A DNA stretch of 53,101 nt, from assembly GCA_016342715.1 (NCBI GenBank), contig JAEINW010000011.1, positions 1 to 53,101 on the forward strand, read 5' to 3'. Shown here one piece after another: positions 1 to 7,834 of the stretch. A program made the position numbers and the translations under genes. The notes under the pieces are model-generated. The model had not been told where the DNA came from and made no database searches. It saw only the letters and a list, made by a program, of their open reading frames with translations. The DNA is from Salinivirgaceae bacterium (GTDB lineage Bacteria; Bacteroidota; Bacteroidia; Bacteroidales; SZUA-534). How positions within the stretch are numbered: the first letter of the stretch is position 1; every line of letters begins with the position of its first letter.

Positions 1-68
1 CAGTGAAATACTTACAAGAACTAAATCGTGAGCGAGAATCGCTCAATTTGGGTATCAATTATCATTAA
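1..68 (+). CDS. C-terminal end of an unidentified protein (partial)
   Basis: Frame 3 is open from the window edge to a TAA at 66-68 and reads as a 21-residue tail, ending in NLGINYH. The other two forward frames close within about 30 bases. The hydrophilic, Glu/Arg-rich start of this tail followed by a short alternating hydrophobic end would suit an outer-membrane or cytoplasmic protein equally well. I cannot name the family. It could also be a chance reading frame, because only 22 codons are visible. Confidence 0.4.
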   Translation, partial: VKYLQELNRERESLNLGINYH

Positions 69-100
69 TATGTCTGCAACGATTTTTTACCTGTTCAATA

Positions 101-144
101 CCGGAAGTGTTACTTCCGGCTGAAATAAATATGCCTTACAGGCA
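101..144 (+). repeat. REP-like double hairpin, copy A
   Basis: A perfect 8-bp stem CCGGAAGT / ACTTCCGG closes a GTT loop at 101-119. After an 11-nt AT-rich linker (CTGAAATAAAT) comes a second stem TGCCT / AGGCA with loop TAC at 132-144. The same two-stem layout, GTT loop and 11-nt linker recur at 11707-11751 and, inverted, at 11802-11845, with different stem sequences. It lies between the partial gene at 1-68 and the terminator at 274-302. There is no T-tract directly after either stem, so it is not a standard terminator. Confidence 0.75.
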
Positions 145-273
145 ATTAATTGTCTGAATGTATTAACCGACTTTTTAAAACCACCATTTCTAATTTGCCA
201 ATTTAGTTTGACATAGGGATAACCATAATATTTTATTAAGTAGCAATATTTAGTAATAGTGGTTATTGTAAGT

Positions 274-302
274 AAAAAGCATCTGGTTCTCAGATGCTTT
301 TT
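274..302. terminator. Bidirectional intrinsic terminator
   Basis: AAAAAGCATCTG (274-285) pairs with CAGATGCTTTTT (291-302) around the 5-nt loop GTTCT. A-tract and T-tract flank the stem, so it can work in both directions. It lies immediately beyond the stop of the minus-strand HD-domain gene ending at 305. Confidence 0.85.
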
Positions 303-304
303 TA

Positions 305-2416
305 TTAATTCTTTTTCTCAGGATACTCAATTCGTGCATGATAAATATTCATTAGTTTTTCTTTAAAAACCTGTTTAACCATATGAATATCTTTAAAAGT
401 AATATCGGCTTCCTCAAATTGACTGTCCTCAATTTGGTTATTAATAATTTTTTCAACCAAAGTATCAATAGAGTTTTCATTGTATTCTTTCAGAGTTCTC
501 GAACTGGCTTCAACAGCATCAGCCATCATTAACACCGCAGTTTCCTTTGTAAATGGAGCAGGTCCAGGGTAGGAAAATTTTGAAATGTCAGGAAGTTTTC
601 CTTCATTCTCATTGGCATATTTTGTATAAAAATACTTTACCAAACCAGTTCCATGGTGCGTCAATATAAAATCGGTAATTGGAGCAGGTATTTTATATTT
701 TTTTGCCAGTTCTACTCCATGCAAAACATGCTGAATAATAACCTCGGCACTTTTTTCGTAGGACAATTTATTATGCGGATTTTGACCTGATTGGTTTTCA
801 ATAAAAAATGCAGGAGCACCTGTTTTGCCTATATCATGATATAAAGCTCCTACTCTCATTAATAATGCATTACCACCAATTTTACGAATAGCTTCTTCTG
901 CCAAATTTGCCACTTGTATTACATGTTGAAAGGTGCCGGGCGCTTTTTCGGCTAAATTCCTCAATGCGGGATGATTGGTGTCGGAAAGTTCTAACAAAGT
1001 AACATCTGATAAAAAACCAAAAACCTTCTCAAACATAAAAATTAATGGATAGCAAGTAAGTAGCAATAATCCGTTACCTGCGAACCACAAAAAAGTTTCG
1101 TAATTAATTTTGCTAATTTCTCCTTCTTGCATAATTGCTATTGCCGTATAAGCAACGCAATATGACAATAATATTAAACTAACCGAAAGAAATAATTGGC
1201 CTCTCCTATGTAATTGAGTCAGGGTGAAAATTGAAACGGCACCAGCTACAAATTGCAAAAATATAAACTCAAAACTATTTGGAGCCAAAAACCCAATCAT
1301 CATAACGGTAACCAAATGAATAAAAAATGCCAAACGAGAATCGTAAAAAGCACGAATAATTATTGGCAAAGCAGCAAATGGAATTACATAAATGCTCACA
1401 TTATTAAAGCGAACTACCAAAGCTGCCGATACCATCATAATTAATACCATCATTATTATGAACAGTGATTTTCTAAAGCTTTCTAAAATCTCTGGCCTAA
1501 AATGATAAAGGAATAAATATAATACTCCAAACAACATTAGAATCACTAAAATTTGACCTAAAAACAACCATTGAATTTGCGAACTGGTTCCTAATATATT
1601 TTCATAATCTTTTCTTAATGATTCCAACACTCGGAAATTTTCATCTTGCACCAAATCACCTCGTGATATTATACGCTCTCCAGCTTGAATCATTCCTTTT
1701 TTTGTGGGAATATTATTCACTAAATCTTGCTGAACTTTTTGGGTCGTTTCGTTGTCGTATTTTAAATTTTGCGAAACAAAATCATAGAGTTTAATGTTTT
1801 CAATAAGGGCTACAAACCCTTTGCTGTTAGGGAATTGAGAGGTAATTCTTTTGTTAACAAAACCATAGGCGATTTTTTGAGTAAAAACTTCTTCAACATC
1901 TCTATTTTCAGCAATATTATTATTCAAAATTACAATAGAAGTTCCTTTTTTTGTTTTCTCTAAAACTTCATTAAAATCAACTACTCCTTTTTCATAAATA
2001 AATGATAATAAATCTAAGGAAATCGATTTACTAAACTCTTTTAACGAATCAGGAGTATGAAAATTAGGATCAATCTTCTTTGCAACTTGAATAGCATCTT
2101 TATAGCGTAACTCAAAAACATTGGTAAAATTCGTTATTTCAGTTTCAGCGATCGATTTATTTAGCTTAAAGTAGGGCTTAAAATTGCGTAATACACTATC
2201 GCGTTCTGTTTTTATCTCTGCATCGGTTTTGTATATCGCAAAATCGAATGGTGCTATTAAATCCTCGTGCTGCCATGGGGTGCCTTTTTGGTACTCAAAT
2301 TTAAATTTCCCTTGGGTTGGAAATAAATAAATTCCAATTGCCGAGGCAAACAAAAATAATAGCAATATGTATATCTTTGTACTTTTGTTTGCAAATGAAT
2401 CGTTAAAAGTGCTCAT
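305..2416 (-). CDS. pgpH: 7TM-HD family phosphodiesterase, PgpH-like (c-di-AMP hydrolase)
   Basis: The 703-aa protein has the full PgpH/YqfF plan. One N-terminal membrane segment (about residues 15-33) precedes a large extracytoplasmic 7TMR-HDED region. A cluster of membrane helices follows at roughly 283-470, then a cytoplasmic HD domain. The HD domain carries LYHDIGK near residue 525 and a preceding FQHV histidine, the metal ligands expected of an active HD phosphodiesterase. Characterised PgpH proteins hydrolyse the second messenger c-di-AMP, and that role is inferred here from domain order. The start is an ATG at 2414-2416. It is transcribed alone, with a candidate promoter just upstream (2436-2466) and a terminator just downstream. 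A later HD-domain function other than c-di-AMP hydrolysis is possible but less likely. Confidence 0.9.
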   Translation of the reverse strand: MSTFNDSFANKSTKIYILLLFLFASAIGIYLFPTQGKFKFEYQKGTPWQHEDLIAPFDFAIYKTDAEIKTERDSVLRNFKPYFKLNKSIAETEITNFTNVFELRYKDAIQVAKKIDPNFHTPDSLKEFSKSISLDLLSFIYEKGVVDFNEVLEKTKKGTSIVILNNNIAENRDVEEVFTQKIAYGFVNKRITSQFPNSKGFVALIENIKLYDFVSQNLKYDNETTQKVQQDLVNNIPTKKGMIQAGERIISRGDLVQDENFRVLESLRKDYENILGTSSQIQWLFLGQILVILMLFGVLYLFLYHFRPEILESFRKSLFIIMMVLIMMVSAALVVRFNNVSIYVIPFAALPIIIRAFYDSRLAFFIHLVTVMMIGFLAPNSFEFIFLQFVAGAVSIFTLTQLHRRGQLFLSVSLILLSYCVAYTAIAIMQEGEISKINYETFLWFAGNGLLLLTCYPLIFMFEKVFGFLSDVTLLELSDTNHPALRNLAEKAPGTFQHVIQVANLAEEAIRKIGGNALLMRVGALYHDIGKTGAPAFFIENQSGQNPHNKLSYEKSAEVIIQHVLHGVELAKKYKIPAPITDFILTHHGTGLVKYFYTKYANENEGKLPDISKFSYPGPAPFTKETAVLMMADAVEASSRTLKEYNENSIDTLVEKIINNQIEDSQFEEADITFKDIHMVKQVFKEKLMNIYHARIEYPEKKN

Positions 2417-2435
2417 AGTATATTTGTTTAATGCG

Positions 2436-2466
2436 CTAATTTACTCGGATTAATCCATAAATCAAT
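2436..2466 (-). promoter_or_regulatory. Candidate Bacteroidota promoter for pgpH
   Basis: Read on the minus strand, ATTG (2463-2466) and TAAATTAG (2436-2443) are separated by exactly 19 nt. This matches the phylum consensus TTTG-N19-TAnnTTTG at 3/4 and 7/8 positions. The -7 box is about 20 nt before the ATG. Confidence 0.5.
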
Positions 2467-2474
2467 AACAAAAA

Positions 2475-2505
2475 TCTGTAAATTCAATTTCCTTTTCTAA
2501 CTTTG
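2475..2505 (+). promoter_or_regulatory. Candidate Bacteroidota promoter for the NlpC/P60 gene
   Basis: TCTG (2475-2478) is followed after 19 nt by a perfect TAnnTTTG box, TAACTTTG (2498-2505). The expected transcript start is about 20 nt before the ATG at 2534. It diverges from the pgpH promoter in the same intergenic space. Confidence 0.55.
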
Positions 2506-2533
2506 AATTTATCTATAATAAAAAAGCAACTTT

Positions 2534-3304
2534 ATGACAATTTTTGGAATATGCACACACACATTGATTGCGGTAAGAAAATTGCCTTCAGAGCAATCTG
2601 AAATGCTTACCCAATTATTGTTTGGAGAAACCTATACAATTACCGAAACTCAAGCCAAATGGGTAAAAATAATGTCAATACTTGATAGTTATGAGGGATG
2701 GATAGATGCCAAATTGCTAACCAAAATATCAGAGCCAGATGTAAATAATTATAATAAGAACAGCATAACTATTTCAGCAGCAATTTCAAAAATATTAGAT
2801 GTAAAAACAAATCAATACATCCCAATAGTAGCTGGAAGTATTCTTCCTCAATTACATTCAAATAAAACTTTTTCGTGTAATAATAGAGAATTTCGTCTTG
2901 AAGAAAATAACGATTCGAATCATACCTTAGCAGATATTTCAAAACAATTTTTAAACGCACCCTATTTATGGGGTGGAAAAACTTTGCTCGGAATAGATTG
3001 TTCAGGATTAACTCAAATTGTTTACAAGACAATGGGCATTCAATTGCCCCGTGATGCAAGTGAGCAAATTAAACTTGGCAGCTCGGTTAGTTTTATTAAC
3101 GAAGCCATTTCTGGCGATTTAGCATTTTTTGATAATGCAGAAGGAGACATTATCCATGTAGGTATTATTTTGGAGTCAGGAAAAATTATTCATGCATCGG
3201 GTGTCGTTCGGATCGATCCGATTGACCATCAAGGAATTTATAACCATGAAAGTTCAAAATATTCGCACAAATTAAGAGTTATTAAACGGATAATTGAGAA
3301 TTAG
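2534..3304 (+). CDS. NlpC/P60 family peptidoglycan endopeptidase with SH3 region
   Basis: The C-terminal half is an NlpC/P60 cysteine peptidase: GIDCSGL places the nucleophile at about Cys156, HVGII supplies the catalytic His near 207, and IIHASG follows near 219. The N-terminal 130 residues look like a bacterial SH3-type wall-binding region. Family members such as YkfC cut gamma-D-glutamyl bonds to diamino acids in cell-wall peptides. No signal peptide is visible, so it probably acts on recycled muropeptides in the cytoplasm. The ATG at 2534 follows a good promoter candidate. One base separates its stop from a 33-aa ORF, which itself overlaps the Nudix gene, so the three appear co-transcribed. 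Confidence 0.88.
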   Translation: MTIFGICTHTLIAVRKLPSEQSEMLTQLLFGETYTITETQAKWVKIMSILDSYEGWIDAKLLTKISEPDVNNYNKNSITISAAISKILDVKTNQYIPIVAGSILPQLHSNKTFSCNNREFRLEENNDSNHTLADISKQFLNAPYLWGGKTLLGIDCSGLTQIVYKTMGIQLPRDASEQIKLGSSVSFINEAISGDLAFFDNAEGDIIHVGIILESGKIIHASGVVRIDPIDHQGIYNHESSKYSHKLRVIKRIIEN

Positions 3305-3305
3305 T

Positions 3306-3407
3306 ATGACAGCTTCGATAATAGTTAAAATTGCTTTTTTGACACTTGTTATTATAACAATAATACTTTTTCAGCATCGTAACAAAAACAAACATCCAAA
3401 CTCATGA
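3306..3407 (+). CDS. 33-aa single-pass membrane microprotein (sORF)
   Basis: ATG at 3306 opens 33 codons: a short polar start, about 18 hydrophobic residues (IVKIAFLTLVIITIILF) and a basic tail (QHRNKNKHPNS). It begins 1 bp after the NlpC/P60 stop. Its TGA overlaps the ATG of the Nudix gene in an ATGA junction, the arrangement of translationally coupled genes. That context is the main reason to believe it. It is too short for the ORF track. The predicted topology is one helix with a positive C-terminal tail, probably inside. Function unknown. Confidence 0.55.
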   Translation: MTASIIVKIAFLTLVIITIILFQHRNKNKHPNS

Positions 3408-3835
3408 ATTTCTCCTACAAGTATGCGCGCCCAATGGTGACAACGGATATAATACTATTTAGTGGCGCAAAGGGAAGAACTGAATTATTATTGATTAAGC
3501 GACTTAACAGTCCATACAAAGATCATTGGGCTTTTCCAGGAGGTTTTGTTGACGAAAACGAATCGTTAGAAGCGGCTGCACGCAGGGAGCTTTTAGAGGA
3601 AACCGGAATTAAGGAAGCAAAATTAATCCAATTTCAAGCATTTGGTGATTTTGGTCGCGACCCACGCGGTCATTGTGTTAGTGTGGTGTATTATCAGTTC
3701 GTTGATAAAAACAACCTTACCTTAAAAGCAGGTGACGATGCCAAAGAAGCTGATTGGTTTTCAATAAATAATCTTCCGAAGCTAGCCTTTGATCATTCAA
3801 AAATACTTAAAGAAGCAATAAATAAGTTGCTCTAA
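3404..3835 (+). CDS. Nudix hydrolase
   Basis: The 143-aa protein contains a complete Nudix box, GGFVDENESLEAAARRELLE followed by ETGI, matching GX5EX7REUXEEXGU with all metal-binding Glu residues. The preceding WAFPGG and the overall length are typical of small ADP-ribose, (d)NTP or NADH pyrophosphatases. The substrate cannot be read from the sequence. Its ATG overlaps the stop of the 33-aa membrane ORF by the ATGA junction, so it is the last gene of the operon that begins with the NlpC/P60 peptidase. A hairpin terminator follows at once. Confidence 0.92.
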   Translation: MNFSYKYARPMVTTDIILFSGAKGRTELLLIKRLNSPYKDHWAFPGGFVDENESLEAAARRELLEETGIKEAKLIQFQAFGDFGRDPRGHCVSVVYYQFVDKNNLTLKAGDDAKEADWFSINNLPKLAFDHSKILKEAINKLL

Positions 3836-3837
3836 AA

Positions 3838-3873
3838 TAAAAAAGACCAACTCAATTAAGAGTCAGTCTTTTC
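3838..3873. terminator. Bidirectional terminator between convergent genes
   Basis: AAAAGAC (3841-3847) pairs with GTCTTTT (3866-3872), and ACTC (3850-3853) with GAGT (3860-3863), with two mismatches between the stems and the loop AATTAA. It separates the convergent Nudix and oxoamine-synthase genes. Confidence 0.7.
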
Positions 3874-3895
3874 TAATATATAACGGAATATTTTA

Positions 3896-5194
3896 TTAAA
3901 CTCTTAAAGCAGAAATATCTGCAAATTCTTCAGTTTTATATTCATCGGCCAATAATTTCACTTTACAAACCTTGAAAGCTTCAATTGTTCTATCAACATC
4001 TTCAATGGTATGCATTGATGTTGGGATTAATCTAAGTAAAATATGTCCTTTTGGAATAACAGGATAAATAACCACTGAACAGAAAATTCCATGATTCTCT
4101 CTTAAATCTAGAATTAAATTAGTAGCTTCAATAACACCACCATGCATCATTACAGGGGTTACTGGCGATTCAGTGTTACCAATATCAAAACCATTTTCAC
4201 GTAGCCCTTTTTGCAATGCGTTTACAACAGTCCATAAATCTTCTCTTAATGAATGTTCGTTTTGTAATAAGTCTAAACGTTTTAAGGCTCCTTTTACCAT
4301 TGGCATTGGTAAAGCCTTAGCAAAAGTTTGTGAACGCATATTGTAACGTAAAAAATCAACAATATCAGCTTCAGCAGCTATAAAACCGCCTATTCCGGCC
4401 ATTGCTTTTGCAAAGGTGGCAAAGTACAAATCAATTTCATTTTGAACGCCAAAATGTTCCCCAACTCCAGCACCCGTTTTACCCATTGTACCAAAACCAT
4501 GAGCATCATCAACTAATAATCGGAAACTATATTTTTTCTTTAATTCAACAATTGCTTTCAGATTACCAAGATCGCCTTCCATACCAAAAACTCCTTCGGT
4601 AATAAAAAGAATACCTCCGTCTGGATTCTCATTGACACGTTTCTGAGCAAATTTTAACATTTTCTCAGCTTTTTCCATATCATTATGTTGAAAAACAAAG
4701 CTTTTACCTCCTTTTGCCTTATGTAAGAAAATACCATCCATAATGCAGGCGTGAGCTTCCGAATCGTAAACAATCACATCGTTGCGTCCTGCAATGGCAT
4801 CAATAATTGAAACCATGGCTTGGTAGCCGTAATTTACAAGAAAAGCGTCTTCTTTATTTACAAATTTCGCTAAACGTTGCTCCAATTCTACATGAAAATT
4901 TGTTTGACCTGACATCATTCTAGCTCCCATAGGATAAGCCATTCCGAATTCTGCGGCTCCTTCAGCATCAGCTTTTCTAACTTCAGGATGATTTGCTAAA
5001 CCAATGTAGTTGTTTAAACTCCAGTTAAGAACTTTTTTCCCTCGAAAAGTCATGTGAGGATGAATCTCACCTTCTAATTTTGGAAATGAAAAATAACCAT
5101 GTCCGGCCTTTTGATACTGCCCAATAGGACCCCTATTTTTTTTTATTTTATCGAAAATATCCACAATACTTGAATTTAAATGTTTAACACCCAC
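3896..5194 (-). CDS. PLP-dependent alpha-oxoamine synthase (serine palmitoyltransferase-like)
   Basis: This 432-aa fold-type I PLP enzyme belongs to the alpha-oxoamine synthase family (SPT, KBL, BioF, cysteate acyltransferases). VDDAHGFG supplies the PLP-pyridine Asp and its stacking region. TFAKAMAGIGG near residue 260 holds the Schiff-base lysine in the position of the family's FSKS. SEAHACIMDG carries the His that stacks on PLP. Family enzymes condense an amino acid with an acyl thioester. In Bacteroidota the usual products are sphingolipid or sulfonolipid bases, so SPT or a cysteate acyltransferase are the leading guesses. No biotin or threonine-degradation genes lie nearby. No ATG is available: the track start is GTG at 5194, and a second GTG at 5164 (residue 11, before DIFDKIKK) is an equally good candidate. 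Confidence 0.9.
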   Translation of the reverse strand: MGVKHLNSSIVDIFDKIKKNRGPIGQYQKAGHGYFSFPKLEGEIHPHMTFRGKKVLNWSLNNYIGLANHPEVRKADAEGAAEFGMAYPMGARMMSGQTNFHVELEQRLAKFVNKEDAFLVNYGYQAMVSIIDAIAGRNDVIVYDSEAHACIMDGIFLHKAKGGKSFVFQHNDMEKAEKMLKFAQKRVNENPDGGILFITEGVFGMEGDLGNLKAIVELKKKYSFRLLVDDAHGFGTMGKTGAGVGEHFGVQNEIDLYFATFAKAMAGIGGFIAAEADIVDFLRYNMRSQTFAKALPMPMVKGALKRLDLLQNEHSLREDLWTVVNALQKGLRENGFDIGNTESPVTPVMMHGGVIEATNLILDLRENHGIFCSVVIYPVIPKGHILLRLIPTSMHTIEDVDRTIEAFKVCKVKLLADEYKTEEFADISALRV

Positions 5195-5376
5195 AAAAGT
5201 AAATGTAATACAGAAATATGTTAGTAGTATAAGTACTTATTATTAATTGTTTAATTGATGAAAAATTAAAACTACTATAAATATATAAGCATAGTAATCT
5301 TATTTCTATGTCATTACAAAATTAAAAATCTATCAAAATAGCTTCATTTCAACTCAATAAATTAAAATAGATTGTG

Positions 5377-5384
5377 TATATTTG
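5377..5384 (+). promoter_or_regulatory. Candidate -7 element for the bamD operon
   Basis: TATATTTG followed by CA is a perfect TAnnTTTG box about 73 nt before the bamD ATG. I do not see a TTTG at the expected -33 spacing, so only the -7 part is supported. Confidence 0.45.
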
Positions 5385-5456
5385 CAGCCCAAAATGTAAT
5401 TTAATATCATAAAAATTGGTTTTTTGCGTTTAGCTATAAACCTTTAAAATAAAAAA

Positions 5457-6257
5457 ATGACAATAAATAATAGTAAACTAATAATTTTAAGCATTTTAGC
5501 TTCAGTTTTATTTTCATGTAGCGAATATCAAAAAGCGTTAAAAAGCTCTGATTACAATTTTAAATATGAAAAAGCTCTGGAATATTATGGTGAAGAAGAT
5601 TACTATAGAGCTCAATCTCTTTTAGATGAATTGGTTTCAATATACAAAGGAACAGACAAAGCAGAAAAAGTTTTATACTGCTATGCCGATTGTCATTATC
5701 AACAAAACGATTATATTTTAGGAGCCTATTATTTTGAAAATTTTGCTAAAACTTATCCATATAGCGATAGTACGCAAAAAGCAGCATATACAGCAGCCTA
5801 TTGCTATTATCTAAATTCACCGCGACCAAGTTTAGATCAATCGGATACTTATAAGGCAATTAATGCAATGCAACTGTTTATTAATAAATATCCGAGTAGT
5901 GAACAGATTGAAGATGCAAATAATATTATTGAAAAATTACGCTATAAGCTTGAGAAAAAATCGTACGAAAATGCAAAATTGTATTTTAAATTGAGCGATT
6001 ACCAAGCAGCAAGTATTGCACTAAAAAATAGCATTAAAGATTTTCCAGATTCGGAATACAGAGAAGAACTTTTATATTTAATTGTAAAATCGAATTTTTT
6101 ATTGGCGGAAAATAGCGTATTTGATAAACAAGGTGAAAGATATCAAACCACGATAACAGAATACTATTCCTTTATTGATGAATATCCAGAATCGGAATTT
6201 TTAAAGGAAATTGAGAAAATGTATACAAAATCAGTAAATCAAATAAAAAAGTTATAA
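5457..6257 (+). CDS. bamD: Outer membrane assembly lipoprotein BamD
   Basis: BamD is the TPR lipoprotein of the BAM complex that folds beta-barrel proteins into the outer membrane. The protein begins with a lipoprotein signal (about 20 residues, lipobox LFSC, lipidated Cys near 21). It continues with degenerate TPR helices rich in Tyr and Ala (EALEYYGEEDYYRAQSLLDE, YYFENFAKTYP, FINKYPSSE). Its 266 aa fit the family. It heads an operon with rpoZ (2-bp gap), coaBC, the DUF4835 gene and probably recN, an order common in Bacteroidota. The ATG at 5457 follows an A-rich leader instead of a Shine-Dalgarno site, as is normal for the phylum. Confidence 0.93.
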   Translation: MTINNSKLIILSILASVLFSCSEYQKALKSSDYNFKYEKALEYYGEEDYYRAQSLLDELVSIYKGTDKAEKVLYCYADCHYQQNDYILGAYYFENFAKTYPYSDSTQKAAYTAAYCYYLNSPRPSLDQSDTYKAINAMQLFINKYPSSEQIEDANNIIEKLRYKLEKKSYENAKLYFKLSDYQAASIALKNSIKDFPDSEYREELLYLIVKSNFLLAENSVFDKQGERYQTTITEYYSFIDEYPESEFLKEIEKMYTKSVNQIKKL

Positions 6258-6259
6258 GC

Positions 6260-6604
6260 ATGGATTACAAAAAAAGCAATGCACCAACAACGACGATAAC
6301 CAGAGATTTGAGGGATATTGAAGCAGAAACTGGTAATATTTATGAAAGCATTGTTGCCATTTCAAAACGTTCTAATCAAATTAGCGTTGAAATGAAAGAA
6401 GAATTAAGCCGCAAGCTTGAAGAATTTGCTTCATATACTGATAACTTAGAAGAAGTTTTTGAAAACCGTGAACAAATTGAAATTTCTCGATTCTACGAAA
6501 GACTTCCAAAATCAAATGCTATTGCGATTGATGAATTTAAAAAAGGTAATATATACCACAGAATACCAGAAGTAGAAGAAGTAAAAGTACTACCAAAGGA
6601 ATAA
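6260..6604 (+). CDS. rpoZ: RNA polymerase omega subunit (Bacteroidota type)
   Basis: This 114-aa protein matches the divergent omega/Rpb6-like subunit of Bacteroidota: TRDLRDIEAETGNIYESIVA at the start, then KRSNQI in the conserved helix that clamps the beta-prime C-terminus. Omega promotes assembly and stability of RNA polymerase. The gene is charged and entirely soluble, begins 2 bp after the bamD stop and is followed 12 bp later by coaBC. The position between bamD and coaBC is itself diagnostic. In many other bacteria rpoZ also sits close to coaBC, so the linkage is old. Confidence 0.9.
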   Translation: MDYKKSNAPTTTITRDLRDIEAETGNIYESIVAISKRSNQISVEMKEELSRKLEEFASYTDNLEEVFENREQIEISRFYERLPKSNAIAIDEFKKGNIYHRIPEVEEVKVLPKE

Positions 6605-6616
6605 GACCTTTGTAGA

Positions 6617-7813
6617 ATGCTACAAAATAAAAATATAATTTTAGGAGTAAGCGGGGGGATTGCTGCATATAAAGCAGCCAATCTTACCCGTTTGTTGGTT
6701 AAAAACGGAGCCCATGTAAAAATAATTATGACTCCTATGGCTAAAGAATTTATAACTCCACTCACTTTAGCTACACTTTCAAAAAATCCGATTCTCGTTG
6801 ATTTTTACAATCCCGAAAATGGCGATTGGAATAGTCATGTTGATTTGGGACTTTGGGCAGATGCTTATGTAATTGCCCCTGCTACTGCAAATTCTATGGG
6901 GAAAATGGCAAATGCCATTGCCGACAATCTTTTAATTACTACCTATTTGTCTGCTCGCTGCCCTGTTTTTCTGGCTCCGACAATGGATTTGGATATGTAC
7001 AAACATCCGGCAAACACAAAAAATATGGAAACCTTGCAATCGTACGGAAATTTCATTATTGAGCCAGAAAGTGGAGAATTAGCTAGTGGATTAATCGGGA
7101 AAGGCAGAATGGCTGAACCTGAAACCATTGTTGAATACCTTGAAAATTTCTTTTCGCAAAAACAAGATTTTAAAAATAAAAAAGTACTAATAACTGCAGG
7201 GCCAACCCACGAAGGAATTGATCCGGTTCGATTTATCGGAAATCGATCTTCAGGTAAAATGGGATATGCTCTTGCTGAAAATCTGGCAAATAGAGGTGCA
7301 GAGGTGACTTTAGTATCGGGGCCTACAAGCATGAATATTTCTAACTTAAACGTTAAATTAATTCAGGTAAATTCAGCCGAAGAAATGTATTTGGCATGTG
7401 CAAAATGTTTTCCAGAACAAGATATTGCTATTATGGCTGCGGCAGTTGCCGATTATACACCTAAAGAATATCTTGACAAAAAAGTAAAAAAGAAAACTCA
7501 CAATTTGGTGCTGGAATTAGTAGCTACTAAAGATATTGCCTCGGAACTTGGTAAAATTAAAAAGGCACATCAAAAATTAATTGGTTTTGCTCTGGAAACA
7601 AATAACGAAGAAGAAAATGCAAAATTAAAAATCACAAAAAAGAATCTTGACTTTATTGTATTGAATTCGTTACAAGATAAAGGTGCAGGTTTTCAGACGG
7701 ATACAAACAAAATTACTATTATCACACGAAAAGGTGATATTAAACCGTTTGAATTAAAATCGAAGCAAGATGTTGCTGCTGACATTGTAAACGAAATTAA
7801 GAATTTGTTCTAA
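6617..7813 (+). CDS. coaBC: Bifunctional phosphopantothenoylcysteine decarboxylase / phosphopantothenate-cysteine ligase
   Basis: CoaBC joins cysteine to 4'-phosphopantothenate and decarboxylates the product, two successive steps of coenzyme A synthesis. The N-terminal CoaC flavoprotein domain (about 1-185) begins LGVSGGIAAYKA, has the catalytic SHVDL histidine, APATANSMGKMA for FMN, and PTMDLDMY in place of the usual PAMNxxMW. The C-terminal CoaB domain begins ITAGPTHEGIDPVRFIGNRS and carries AAAVADYTPK. One oddity is ELASGLIGKGRM: in the E. coli enzyme the residue after Ala is the catalytic Cys158, here it is Ser. I believe Bacteroidota homologues often share this. The gene follows rpoZ closely and precedes the DUF4835 gene by 21 bp. 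Confidence 0.95.
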   Translation: MLQNKNIILGVSGGIAAYKAANLTRLLVKNGAHVKIIMTPMAKEFITPLTLATLSKNPILVDFYNPENGDWNSHVDLGLWADAYVIAPATANSMGKMANAIADNLLITTYLSARCPVFLAPTMDLDMYKHPANTKNMETLQSYGNFIIEPESGELASGLIGKGRMAEPETIVEYLENFFSQKQDFKNKKVLITAGPTHEGIDPVRFIGNRSSGKMGYALAENLANRGAEVTLVSGPTSMNISNLNVKLIQVNSAEEMYLACAKCFPEQDIAIMAAAVADYTPKEYLDKKVKKKTHNLVLELVATKDIASELGKIKKAHQKLIGFALETNNEEENAKLKITKKNLDFIVLNSLQDKGAGFQTDTNKITIITRKGDIKPFELKSKQDVAADIVNEIKNLF

Positions 7814-7834
7814 AACTTTAACACCTATATTATA

